A stretch of 22,443 nucleotides of DNA, from NCBI GenBank assembly GCA_016176815.1, contig JACOWL010000019.1, positions 1-22,443 of the forward strand, given 5' to 3'. The DNA is from Candidatus Pacearchaeota archaeon (lineage in GTDB: Archaea > Nanobdellota > Nanobdellia > Pacearchaeales > GW2011-AR1). Shown in pieces: positions 5,897-12,611 of the stretch (positions are counted from its first letter, which is position 1; every line of letters begins with the position of its first letter). Made by a program: the position numbers and the translations under genes. Under the pieces are notes generated by a model. It did not search any database and was not told the DNA's origin. It saw nothing but the letters and a program-made list of their open reading frames with translations.

Positions 5897-7603
5897 TTAT
5901 TTCTTCTTTTGTCCTTTATAGGCATCTTCAACTTCTTTAATATCTGTAATTTCAGATAAAGGTTTGTCTGGCCTCAAAACATTCACTCTCGGAAAACGCA
6001 GAGCATATCCCGAAGAATAATTTGTGGATTTTTGAATTTCCTGATAAGTTACTGCAACAATTATTTTGGGTTTAACCTGAAGAGATGTTCCTTTTTCTGC
6101 TATAATTAAAGGTTTTAATTGTTTAGTCAATTCTTTAAATGTTATTTTTCCTTCGTCCTCTTTTTCATTTATTCCTGTTCCAACTTTTCCAATTTCTAAA
6201 TATTCATCTTTTTTATTTCCCATACAGGATAAAATAAAACTTGAAAACCAGCCGGCTCTTTTTCCTGTTCCATATTCAGCGCCTGTAATTACTAAATCAA
6301 AATCTCTAAGCTCTTCTTTTAATTTCAACATATATCCTACACGGCTTCCAGGTTTGTAAGGCGCATTTAAATTTTTTAAAATCAAACCCTCCTGATTATC
6401 TTTTATAGCTTTTTCATAAAATTCTCTAACTTTTGAAACTTTATTTGTTATAAGCTGGTCAGCAGTTGTTATTTTGTATTTTTCGCTTTTAATAATTTTT
6501 TTTAGCAATTTTGAACGCTGTTCAAAAGGAGAATTAATCAAATCCTCGTCGTTGCAGAGAACTATATCAAATGCCTTTACTTCTACTGGCAATTCTTTTA
6601 CAAGCCTGTCAATTTCATATTTTCTTCTTATTCTCTGGCTTATTGCCTGAAAAGGCATATATTTTTTTGTTTTCGGATTATACCCAATAATTTCTGAATC
6701 TATTATACAGGATTTTGCTTTAATATTTTTTTTAACAACTTCAACAATATCCGGAAATTGTTTTGTTACATTCTCAAGTCTTCTTGTATAAAGGTCAACT
6801 GAATCATTTTTTTTATTTATCAGCATCCTGAATCCGTCGTATTTGTATTCTGCCGCCAGATATTCCCCGCATTTTTCAAATCCATCTTCTATTGACAAAG
6901 CTTTTTGCGCAAGCATTACTTTTATTGGCTTGTCAGTTTTAAGAGAAACTTTTTCTAAATGTTCTATTCCTTTTTTAGATAATTCAAAGATAATTGCAAG
7001 ATCAGATAATTTGTCGTATGCATTTTGAATTTTTTCAGACGCTTGTTTTCTTGCATCGCCGGAAAAAAACGCGCTTGCTAATGCTTCCCGAATTGTGCTT
7101 GATTTTATTCCAATTCTTAAATCCCCAATCAATGTTCTTGTTAGATATTTTGCTTCAAGTGGCGAGGCAGAAGCAAGCAATTCGGTTATTAACAGCAATT
7201 TTAGCGAGATTGTTCCTTTTCCTTGAAGTTCGGGAAGTTTTCGCAGATTTTCTAATACTTTCTGAATCGTTAATTTGCCGACGAGTTTAAGAGTAGTTTG
7301 TTTTTTTTGCTTGGAAAGTTCTTCAGCAACTTTTCCAAGGTCTCCTATTTTTTTCCACATTTCCAAAACTTTTGAATCAGTTGCCCCGTTGGATTTTGAA
7401 ATAGCTTTGAGCGCAATTTGAGTGGAAATTCCAATTTCCTTTTCATTTCCTTCCGGATAAATTTTTCCAATTAAAAGATACATTACATCTTTGTCTTCAT
7501 CAGAAAGTTTTTTTAAAAATTTTGACAAAATTTCTGTTTTTTCAAGCCGTTTTGTTGTGCCTTCAATCTGGCTGTAAAGTTCTGCAAGTTCTTGGTATAG
7601 CAT
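5897..7603 (-). CDS. lig: ATP-dependent DNA ligase
   Basis: A 568-residue ligase of normal archaeal length that seals nicks during Okazaki-fragment joining and repair. It has an N-terminal helical DNA-binding domain (residues about 1-215), then the nucleotidyltransferase domain. This contains motif I, EYKYDGFR, with K254 as the lysine adenylated by ATP; a motif III-like DSEIIGY; motif IV, EGLILKN; and motif V, MLKLK. The C-terminal OB domain ends with the conserved ALRFPRV segment and a Lys-rich tail. Its ATG overlaps the stop of the upstream small membrane-protein gene (TAATG), so the two form an operon. No defect is visible. Confidence 0.95.
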   Translation of the reverse strand: MLYQELAELYSQIEGTTKRLEKTEILSKFLKKLSDEDKDVMYLLIGKIYPEGNEKEIGISTQIALKAISKSNGATDSKVLEMWKKIGDLGKVAEELSKQKKQTTLKLVGKLTIQKVLENLRKLPELQGKGTISLKLLLITELLASASPLEAKYLTRTLIGDLRIGIKSSTIREALASAFFSGDARKQASEKIQNAYDKLSDLAIIFELSKKGIEHLEKVSLKTDKPIKVMLAQKALSIEDGFEKCGEYLAAEYKYDGFRMLINKKNDSVDLYTRRLENVTKQFPDIVEVVKKNIKAKSCIIDSEIIGYNPKTKKYMPFQAISQRIRRKYEIDRLVKELPVEVKAFDIVLCNDEDLINSPFEQRSKLLKKIIKSEKYKITTADQLITNKVSKVREFYEKAIKDNQEGLILKNLNAPYKPGSRVGYMLKLKEELRDFDLVITGAEYGTGKRAGWFSSFILSCMGNKKDEYLEIGKVGTGINEKEDEGKITFKELTKQLKPLIIAEKGTSLQVKPKIIVAVTYQEIQKSTNYSSGYALRFPRVNVLRPDKPLSEITDIKEVEDAYKGQKKK

Positions 7604-7848
7604 TATTTTTTTGAATTTTTTAATTTAATTATATCATAAACAACGATGAGAATATATGCTGTTTGAAGAATTATAAAAATTATGTCATTTATATAAATGC
7701 TGTAAATTAAAAGCCCGGTTCCCCCGATTAAGAGCAAGGGATAAATATATTTTCTTTTTGTTCTTCCAGAAAGAGAAATCATAAATGTTCCGATGATTAT
7801 AGATATTAATCCTATTATCGCAATTATTTTATAAATATTTATTTCCAT
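7603..7848 (-). CDS. Small three-helix membrane protein
   Basis: An 81-residue protein with three hydrophobic helices (about residues 5-25, 34-52 and 54-73), a basic loop after the first (SGRTKRK) and a basic end (KLKNSKK). It is the first gene of an operon with DNA ligase, overlapping it by 1 bp. I recognise no family. A link with ligase function need not follow; the junction may just reflect genome compaction. Confidence 0.6.
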   Translation of the reverse strand: MEINIYKIIAIIGLISIIIGTFMISLSGRTKRKYIYPLLLIGGTGLLIYSIYINDIIFIILQTAYILIVVYDIIKLKNSKK

Positions 7849-7894
7849 TCTTTTAAATTAATGAGAGTAAGTTTTTATGTCTTATGGATTTTAA

Positions 7895-8190
7895 ATTGCT
7901 CGTCGCAAGGCGACTTGGATTTATTTATATTCTAATCTAAACGGCTCTTTTATTCATTAGATTAGATTATCTCAATATCTTTTTTACATAAACTTTAATA
8001 GATTGAATTTTTTGAATGATTAACTTCATTTCTAAAAGTTAGTGGCGATAACAATCTTCCTAAAATTTTTCTTTGACGAATGTCCGAGCGTTTGCACGAG
8101 ACAAACTTAAAAAATAAAATTAAATAATTGCGAGTGCGGGCGCGAGTTGGAAAAATTCAAATTAATTTTTGCGAGAGCAGGTATTTTTTT
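7895..8190 (+). repeat. Composite intergenic element, copy 3 (expanded)
   Basis: This fills most of the 7849-8258 spacer. The 5' module is ATTGCTC then GTCGCAAGGCGAC (7902-7914, a perfect 5-bp stem with 3-base loop), then TTGGATTTATTTATATT. An inverted repeat follows, TCTAATCTA (7931-7939) and TAGATTAGA (7958-7966). The middle module, TTAGTGGCGATAACAATC, lies at about 8040-8057. An inverted copy of the GTTTGTC..GCTCGGAC unit sits at 8080-8106 and a GC-rich stretch at 8126-8150. The 3' module is AATTTTTGCGAGAGCAGGTATTTTTTT (to 8190). It ends 68 bp before secE and points toward it. Confidence 0.6.
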
Positions 8191-8226
8191 ATTTTTAATA
8201 AATTTTAAGCTATAAAATTTTCCGAA

Positions 8227-8238
8227 TATTTTAAAAAC
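8227..8238 (+). promoter_or_regulatory. TATA-like box of secE
   Basis: TATTTTAAAAAC, centred about 26 bp before the ATG at 8259, as for the other leaderless genes in this window. Confidence 0.4.
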
Positions 8239-8258
8239 TCTTCAATTATAATTAAATC

Positions 8259-8426
8259 ATGGAATCAATAAAATCTTTTTTTGGAAAATGTGTCCGCGTC
8301 TGGCACACTTTGAAAAAACCCACAAAAGAAGAATTTGAAAAAGTTGCAAAAGTTTCGGCAATTGGAATTTTAATTATTGGTCTTATAGGATTTATAATTG
8401 CTTTAATCATGAAGATTTTTGTGTAA
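8259..8426 (+). CDS. secE: Protein translocase subunit SecE/Sec61-gamma
   Basis: A 55-residue protein. It has an amphipathic N-terminal helix with the V-W-x-x-x-K-K-P segment typical of SecE/Sec61-gamma (VRVWHTLKKPTKEEFEKVAK), then one transmembrane helix (about residues 34-53, GILIIGLIGFIIALIM). SecE clamps the SecY channel in the cytoplasmic membrane. Its length is normal for archaea. It is followed by spt5 and L11, the gene order widely conserved in archaea, which strongly supports the call. A TATA-like box precedes it. Confidence 0.92.
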   Translation: MESIKSFFGKCVRVWHTLKKPTKEEFEKVAKVSAIGILIIGLIGFIIALIMKIFV

Positions 8427-8428
8427 AA

Positions 8429-8517
8429 GTTTATAAACCTATAATTTTAAATATTAATGTCTGCTTCTTAGATTATTAAGAGGTAGTGCGAACAATCTCG
8501 CGAACTAAAAAAATAAA
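8429..8517 (+). promoter_or_regulatory. Promoter and structured leader of spt5-L11
   Basis: A TATA-like GTTTATAAACC (8429-8439) would put the transcript start near 8460, leaving a leader of about 55-60 bases, unusual in this mostly leaderless window. The leader can form TCTTA..TAAGA and GCGA..TCGC hairpins. The arrangement suggests post-transcriptional control of spt5 or L11, but no specific ligand can be named. Confidence 0.35.
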
Positions 8518-8959
8518 ATGATTTTCATTATAAAAGTAACGACGAACAAAGAAGAAAGAGCTCTTGACATGATATCGGAGAGAGCAGAAAAAAAGAAAAT
8601 TAATGTATATTCTATTTCAAGACCCCACGGCTTAAGAGGATATATTCTTTTAGAAGCTGAAGACAGAGATTCAGCAGGTATTTAATCTGCCTTATGTCAA
8701 GGGAATCATCGGTAAAACTCTTAGTTATGAAGAAATAGAAAACATGATAAAACCTTCTGTCGAGACTATTTCAATACAGGAAGGGGACCTTGTTGAGATA
8801 ATTGCAGAGCCGTTTAAAAAAGAAAAAGCAAAAGTTTTAAGAATAGACAAGCAAAAAGAAGAAGTTGTAATAAGTTTGCTTGGCGCGGTTGTCCCGCTGC
8901 CGGTCACAGTTAAATTAGATAATGTTAAAGTTATAAGGAGAGAAGAAGGAGAAAAATAA
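8518..8959 (+). CDS. spt5: Transcription elongation factor Spt5 (NusG-like), frameshifted
   Basis: Spt5 with Spt4 clamps RNA polymerase for processive elongation. The NGN domain starts at ATG 8518 (MIFIIKVTTNKEERALDMI, then SRPHGLRGYILLEAEDRDSA), but this frame stops at 8683-8685. In the +1 frame from 8678 the protein continues VFNLPYVKGIIGKTLSYEE, then the KOW domain (EGDLVEIIAEPFKKEKAKV, then VVPLPVTVKLDNV) to TAA at 8959. The shift falls at about 8674-8677, inside the last part of NGN. From memory of Pyrococcus Spt5, about three residues are also missing there, so loss of about 8 bases fits. Spt5 is universal and essential, so sequencing or assembly error, or a recent mutation, is likelier than a long-dead gene. 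L11 starts 2 bp after the stop. Confidence 0.9.
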
Positions 8960-8961
8960 AA

Positions 8962-9759
8962 ATGATTCAGATTAAACTTTTAGTCGACGGAGGGGCAATG
9001 CAGCCTGGTCCAGCTTTGGCTCAAAAGGTTGGCCCTTTAGGATTGAATGTAGGGCAGATAATTCAGCAGGTAAATGATGCAACAAAAAATTTCAAAGGAT
9101 TAAAAGTGCCCGTAGAAATTTCAGTGGAGCCGTCAACAAAAAAAATTGAAGTAAGTGTATCTTCTCCTTCTGTTTCAGAATTATTAAAAAAAGAATTAGG
9201 GCTTGACAAAGGTTCTGGTCTTCAAAAAAAACAAAAAATTGCAAACGCATCTATTGAGCAGATTATTTCTATTGCAAAAACCAAGCAAAACGATTTGCTT
9301 TGCAAAGATTTGAAATCATCTGTTAAAACAATAATCGGAACTTGTGTCAGCTTAGGGGTTCTTGTTGAAAATCATCCTGCTTCAGAAGTCGGACAATTAA
9401 TTGATAAAGGCAGCTTCGCTGAAGAAATAAAAAAAGGCTCGACAGAAACTCCGTCGGAAAAAAGAAAATCTCTTGATGAATATTTCTCAAAAATAAAGAA
9501 ACAGCAGGAAGACTTAGCTAAACAAGAGCAAGCTGCTAAAGAAGCTGCTGAAGCAGCAGCATTGGCTGCAAAAGGCGGCGCAGCAACAACAACTGCTCCT
9601 GCTAAAGAAGGCGAGGCAGCAGCAAAAACTCCTGCAACAGCGATTGCTTCTGCTTCAAAAACTGCTGTTCCTGCTCCAGAACTTAAAAAAGAAGAAAACC
9701 AAGGGGGAATGAAAAACGGGAAGTTTTTCAACAAACTCGCCCAAGCGTGGTCGAGTTAA
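8962..9759 (+). CDS. rpl11: Large-subunit ribosomal protein L11 with long Ala-rich C-terminal tail
   Basis: Residues 1 to about 155 are a typical archaeal L11: the N-terminal domain with the GGAMQPGPALAQKVGPLGLN signature and the rRNA-binding C-terminal domain (KQNDLLCKDLKSSVKTIIGT). L11 binds the GTPase-associated centre of 23S rRNA at the base of the stalk. Archaeal L11 is usually about 160 residues; this one is 265. The extra part begins with a charged helix (EKRKSLDEYFSKIKK), then an Ala/Lys/Glu helix (about 181-205) and an Ala/Thr/Pro-rich stretch. The last residues (KLAQAWSS) are encoded by the first copy of a tandem repeat, suggesting the stop was moved by repeat insertion. It starts 2 bp after spt5, and GGAG stretches upstream may serve as a ribosome-binding site. 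Confidence 0.93.
   Translation: MIQIKLLVDGGAMQPGPALAQKVGPLGLNVGQIIQQVNDATKNFKGLKVPVEISVEPSTKKIEVSVSSPSVSELLKKELGLDKGSGLQKKQKIANASIEQIISIAKTKQNDLLCKDLKSSVKTIIGTCVSLGVLVENHPASEVGQLIDKGSFAEEIKKGSTETPSEKRKSLDEYFSKIKKQQEDLAKQEQAAKEAAEAAALAAKGGAATTTAPAKEGEAAAKTPATAIASASKTAVPAPELKKEENQGGMKNGKFFNKLAQAWSS
9734..9757 (+). repeat. Palindromic repeat, copy 1 (overlaps L11 end)
   Basis: AACTCG, then C-CCA-AGCG-TGG-T, then CGAGTT: a hairpin with a 6-bp outer stem, one mismatch and a 3-bp inner stem. It encodes the last residues of L11, and the L11 stop codon overlaps its end. The core CGCCCAAGCGTGGTC resembles a tRNA D-arm/box A sequence. An identical copy follows 57 bp later. Confidence 0.7.
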
Positions 9760-9760
9760 A

Positions 9761-9835
9761 ATGGAACAAAAAATAGGAAATTTTTTGACAAACTCGCCCA
9801 AGCGTGGTCGAGTTAAAGAAGGAAAAAAGAAATAA
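9761..9835 (+). CDS. Possible 24-residue basic peptide within the tandem repeat
   Basis: An ATG 1 bp after the L11 stop opens 24 codons ending EGKKK at TAA 9833-9835. In this frame the palindromic repeat reads NSPKRGRVKEGK, similar to DSPKRGQIKENE in the site-2 protease PDZ region (17686 onward). It could be a chance frame, a micro-gene coupled to L11, or the displaced end of a longer L11 frame. Confidence 0.2.
   Translation: MEQKIGNFLTNSPKRGRVKEGKKK
9791..9814 (+). repeat. Palindromic repeat, copy 2
   Basis: Identical over 24 bp to 9734-9757. The duplication is longer than the palindrome: GGAA, a T-run, then ACAAACTCG on the left and AGTTAAA on the right are shared, giving a 57-bp tandem period. 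It lies directly downstream of L11. Confidence 0.7.
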
Positions 9836-9939
9836 AAAGTTAAAAGATAATTTTAACAGCGTTATAATTTCTATTAATAAATTCTTGTTGCAAAAATTGA
9901 ATATTTTAAACATTTTTATCAGAGAACTATAAACAAAAC

Positions 9940-9949
9940 ATTTATAAAC
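9940..9949 (+). promoter_or_regulatory. TATA box of the 97-residue protein gene
   Basis: TTTATAAACC about 43 bp before the ATG at 9988, implying a leader of about 20 bases. TAGGA shortly before the ATG could act as a ribosome-binding site. Confidence 0.4.
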
Positions 9950-9987
9950 CTAAAAAATATTAAAATTAATTTCAAAATAGGAAAAAA

Positions 9988-10281
9988 ATGAAAAAGAAAA
10001 AATCAACCGCAAAAAAATTAAGCGAAATGCTTATTGGTGCGACAATGTTAGGTATTGCGATTACAGGAGTTGCATCAAATAAAAAATCAAATGACAATTT
10101 TTTAAAAGAGAAATATGAAACCGATTCAATTTATCAAGCAAAACATAATTCATTAGAAAATTTTTATATGGATCAAAAAGATTCTTTAGATAATCTTTAT
10201 ATGACTCAGAAAACTTCTTTAGAAGGGTGGTATCTTGCGAAAAAATTGGAAAATGAACAAAAATATAGAAGAAGTTTTTAA
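9988..10281 (+). CDS. Membrane-anchored protein with four 11-residue repeats
   Basis: A 97-residue protein. A very basic start (MKKKKSTAKK) is followed by one hydrophobic segment (about 11-31, MLIGATMLGIAITGVAS), which is a signal anchor or uncleaved signal. The rest holds four 11-residue units: 42-52 (KYETDSIYQAK), 53-63 (HNSLENFYMDQ), 64-74 (KDSLDNLYMTQ) and 75-85 (KTSLEGWYLAK). Ser-Leu and an aromatic residue recur at fixed positions, as in a hendecad coiled coil. It ends in a basic helix. The N-in anchor would place the repeats outside the cell. No family is recognised. It has its own promoter and appears to be a single-gene unit. Confidence 0.6.
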   Translation: MKKKKSTAKKLSEMLIGATMLGIAITGVASNKKSNDNFLKEKYETDSIYQAKHNSLENFYMDQKDSLDNLYMTQKTSLEGWYLAKKLENEQKYRRSF

Positions 10282-10359
10282 TTTATTTACTAAATAAGAA
10301 TTTATTTTTGGTTAAGATTTGCTTTTGCTCACATTTTATTTTATTATTAATGACATTGT

Positions 10360-10602
10360 TTAGTAAATGAGAACAACATTCAATCTCTTACGCTCTTTAG
10401 AATTATATTCAAAAAAATCTTCCCCCCTTTGTTTAAATCCAATTATCTTTCTTTTTCCTGAGTCTAAAAAGTAATGCGCAATAAAGAAATATTGTCCATT
10501 AAAGAAAAGCTCTCCAAAATCATTTCTTGGAATAACTATTCTGCGCTTTCCACTTAAATTATATTTTTCAATTAAATCTAATGCTTTATATTTTACATGC
10601 AT
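10360..10602 (-). CDS. Small protein of unknown function (80 aa)
   Basis: An 80-residue basic protein, probably alpha then beta: MHVKYKALDLIEKYNLSG, then alternating hydrophobic strands (RRIVIPRNDFGELFF, YFFIAHYFL, KRKIIGFKQRGEDFFEY, RLNVVLIY). No signal or membrane helix is seen, and no family is recognised. Its promoter contains TTTAAAG at 10626-10632, 27 bp before the ATG, joined to the palindrome GATTGTTGCAATC. The same 18-bp block sits at the same distance upstream of the operon starting at 19348, so the two may share a regulator. It is downstream of lysS on the same strand but has its own promoter. Confidence 0.5.
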   Translation of the reverse strand: MHVKYKALDLIEKYNLSGKRRIVIPRNDFGELFFNGQYFFIAHYFLDSGKRKIIGFKQRGEDFFEYNSKERKRLNVVLIY

Positions 10603-10625
10603 AAATTTAAATTAATTAGAACTTT

Positions 10626-10643
10626 TTTAAAGATTGTTGCAAT
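10626..10643 (-). promoter_or_regulatory. TATA box with adjoining palindrome (shared motif, copy 1)
   Basis: On the minus strand ATTGCAACAATCTTTAAA: a palindromic ATTG-CAA-CAAT directly next to the TATA-like CTTTAAA, centred 27 bp before the ATG at 10602. It lies just beyond the end of lysS. An identical 18-bp block is at 19372-19389, at the same distance from another gene start. A regulator binding site overlapping the BRE/TATA is the natural reading. Confidence 0.5.
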
Positions 10644-10655
10644 CTATTTCCCTTA

Positions 10656-12101
10656 TTATTCTTCTGGCTTCATCAACGGAAAAATCACGCACTCTCTTAT
10701 GGGTTTGTTCATTAAATACGAAAATAATCTTTCAGAAACTCCAAAACCGCAAGTCGGCGGCATGCCATATTTCAAAGCTTCAACAAAACTTTTGTCGTGC
10801 TCCATACTTTCTTTGTCTCCTTTTTCTTTTAATTTCATCTGCTCTTGAAATCTTTGCTCCTGGTCTAAAGAGTCATTTAATTCAGAATATCCATTTCCTA
10901 TTTCTGTTCCTGCGAGAATAATCTGGAACTGTTCTACTTTTCTTTTGTCCTCGGGATTTCTTTTTGCCAACGGAGAAAGTTCAACCGGCTGGTTAATTAA
11001 AAATCCAGGGCCTGAAATTTTTTTTCTGCAATATTTCCAGAGCAAATCAACCAGCTTCCATTTATCTAAATTTGGAGCATGTTCTACTTCCAATTCTTTT
11101 AATTTTTTCTTAATTTCTTCTTTATCTGATTTGTAAATTTCTATTCCAGTGTATTTTTTTATAGTTTGTTCAAAATCATATTTTTCCCATTTTTTTCCTA
11201 AGTCAATTTTATAGCCGTGAGTTTCAAATTTTAAAGTTTCAAAAACTTCTTTAGCAATTTTTTTATACATCTCTTCAACTAATTTCATTCCGTCCTCGTA
11301 ATTTGCGTAAGCCCAGTAAAATTCCATTTGCGTGTAATCTTGCAAATGCTCCATATCAATTCCTTCATTTCTGAACATTCTTCCTATTTCAAAAGTTTTT
11401 TCATAGCCGGCAACCATTAATTTTTTCTGCCAGAGCTCTCCCATTGAAATTCTTAAAAATACATCAATATCCAAAGCATTGTGGTGTGTTTTAAATGGGG
11501 TTGCCGCTGCTCCGCCCGCTGAATTTTCAAGAACAGGAGTTTCAACTTCCAAGAATCCTTTTTCTAATAAAAAATTTCTAATTGTATTCCAGAATTTTGA
11601 TTTTTTTACAAACATTTCCTTAACTTCAGCATTCATTAAAATATCCAGATATCTTTTTCTCAATTTTTCTTCTTCGTCTGAAATTCCGTGAAATTTTTCA
11701 GGCAAAGGCAGAATCGCTTTTGATAAAATTTCTATTTTATTAACGAGAATTGAAATCTCGCCGGTTTTTGTTTTTATAATCTCTCCTTCAACACCGACGA
11801 AATCTCCTGAATCTAAATATTTTTTAAAAAAATCTTTTTCTTTTTGAGGCGTTTCCCCATCCTGCAGAACTAATTGTATTTTTTCTGACTCATCTTTTAA
11901 AACGCAAAAAGCAATTTTTCCCAAATCTCTTTTAGTTATTAATCTTCCTGCAGTTTTCACTTTTGCTCCGAGTTTAGACTTTAAACATTCAGCGCAAGTT
12001 TGCTTTTTGTCAAATTTATCTGGATAAGGATTTATATTATTTACTCTTAATTCCCCAAGTTTTCTCAGCCTCTCCTGAACTATTTGATCCTCTCTTCCCA
12101 T
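10656..12101 (-). CDS. lysS: Lysyl-tRNA synthetase, class II
   Basis: A 481-residue enzyme that attaches lysine to tRNA-Lys. The N-terminal OB-fold anticodon-binding domain (about 45-130) contains KTAGRLITKRDLGKIAF. The class II catalytic core follows: motif 1 region ending VETPVL (about 186-191), motif 2 with FRNEG (F243-G247) and motif 3 with GFGVSERL near the end. After motif 2 it reads DMEHLQDYTQMEFYWAY, rather than the THNPEFT-type sequence of bacterial LysS, a variant I associate with DPANN and some uncultured bacteria. Many archaea use the unrelated class I LysRS, so a class II enzyme is worth noting. A Cys pair (CAEC, 36-39) lies near the N-terminus. A TATA-like AATATTTAAAC is centred about 25 bp upstream. 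Confidence 0.93.
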   Translation of the reverse strand: MGREDQIVQERLRKLGELRVNNINPYPDKFDKKQTCAECLKSKLGAKVKTAGRLITKRDLGKIAFCVLKDESEKIQLVLQDGETPQKEKDFFKKYLDSGDFVGVEGEIIKTKTGEISILVNKIEILSKAILPLPEKFHGISDEEEKLRKRYLDILMNAEVKEMFVKKSKFWNTIRNFLLEKGFLEVETPVLENSAGGAAATPFKTHHNALDIDVFLRISMGELWQKKLMVAGYEKTFEIGRMFRNEGIDMEHLQDYTQMEFYWAYANYEDGMKLVEEMYKKIAKEVFETLKFETHGYKIDLGKKWEKYDFEQTIKKYTGIEIYKSDKEEIKKKLKELEVEHAPNLDKWKLVDLLWKYCRKKISGPGFLINQPVELSPLAKRNPEDKRKVEQFQIILAGTEIGNGYSELNDSLDQEQRFQEQMKLKEKGDKESMEHDKSFVEALKYGMPPTCGFGVSERLFSYLMNKPIRECVIFPLMKPEE

Positions 12102-12137
12102 ATAAAATAAAAAGAAGGAGCGTTTAAATATTTATTT

Positions 12138-12578
12138 CTAAGAATAAATCTTTCTATATCTTGACCTTTTAACACCAAGCTCTTTGTCTAGAGTGTCATT
12201 TAACATTTCATCGACGATAATTTGATAGTTGTCTTCTCTTGAAACGTGCTTGTAAATTATTTTCTGGAATTTTTCCTGTAATCTCTGGACTTTTAAAAAT
12301 AATTCAAGAAGTTTTGGATCTCTTACTTTATATTCGCCTAAAAGCTGTTTTACAATTAATTCTGAATCTAAAATGCAGGTTAATTCTTTATCTGTAAATT
12401 TTAAGGCAAGCTCTAAAGCCTTTATTAATGCTTCATATTCTGCAATATTATTCGTGAGGTAATTTCCTATTTTTTGGCTGTGCTTTATTAAAATTTTATC
12501 ATCTTCGCGGACAATTACTCCAATTGCTCCGGGTCCTGGATTTCCTCTTGCGCCGCCGTCACTGTTAGTGTATATCAT
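12138..12578 (-). CDS. rnhA: Ribonuclease HI
   Basis: A 146-residue type 1 RNase H that cuts the RNA strand of RNA-DNA hybrids, for example primers and R-loops. The four acidic catalytic residues are visible: D7 in SDGGARGNPGPG, E47 in NNIAEYEA, D71 in ILDSELIVKQL and D123 in IIVDEMLN, preceded by the conserved H111 (KHVSRE). The length is normal and the enzyme should be active. No hybrid-binding or transmembrane domain is attached. It lies between lysS and a surface-protein gene on the same strand, with a TATA-like ATTTAAAAT tract upstream of the ATG. Confidence 0.93.
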   Translation of the reverse strand: MIYTNSDGGARGNPGPGAIGVIVREDDKILIKHSQKIGNYLTNNIAEYEALIKALELALKFTDKELTCILDSELIVKQLLGEYKVRDPKLLELFLKVQRLQEKFQKIIYKHVSREDNYQIIVDEMLNDTLDKELGVKRSRYRKIYS

Positions 12579-12611
12579 CTTAAAATCAGAGATTTTAAAT
12601 TAATTTAAAAA

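Noticed and set aside
9372..9734. 120-codon minus-strand frame rich in Ala and Ser
   Set aside because: It is the reverse reading of the Ala-rich L11 tail.
9734..9757. tRNA gene, from the D-arm-like sequence
   Set aside because: No acceptor stem, anticodon arm or T-loop (GTTCNANTC) follows; only the D-arm-like palindrome is present.
9713..9759. A third frameshift at the end of L11
   Set aside because: The +1 frame is open only from 9713, after a TGA at 9710-9712, and no family sequence shows that L11 should continue. The repeat explains the end equally well.
9734..9814. CRISPR array
   Set aside because: Only two repeat copies; the first overlaps the L11 coding end, the intervening DNA is also similar between copies, and there are no cas genes.
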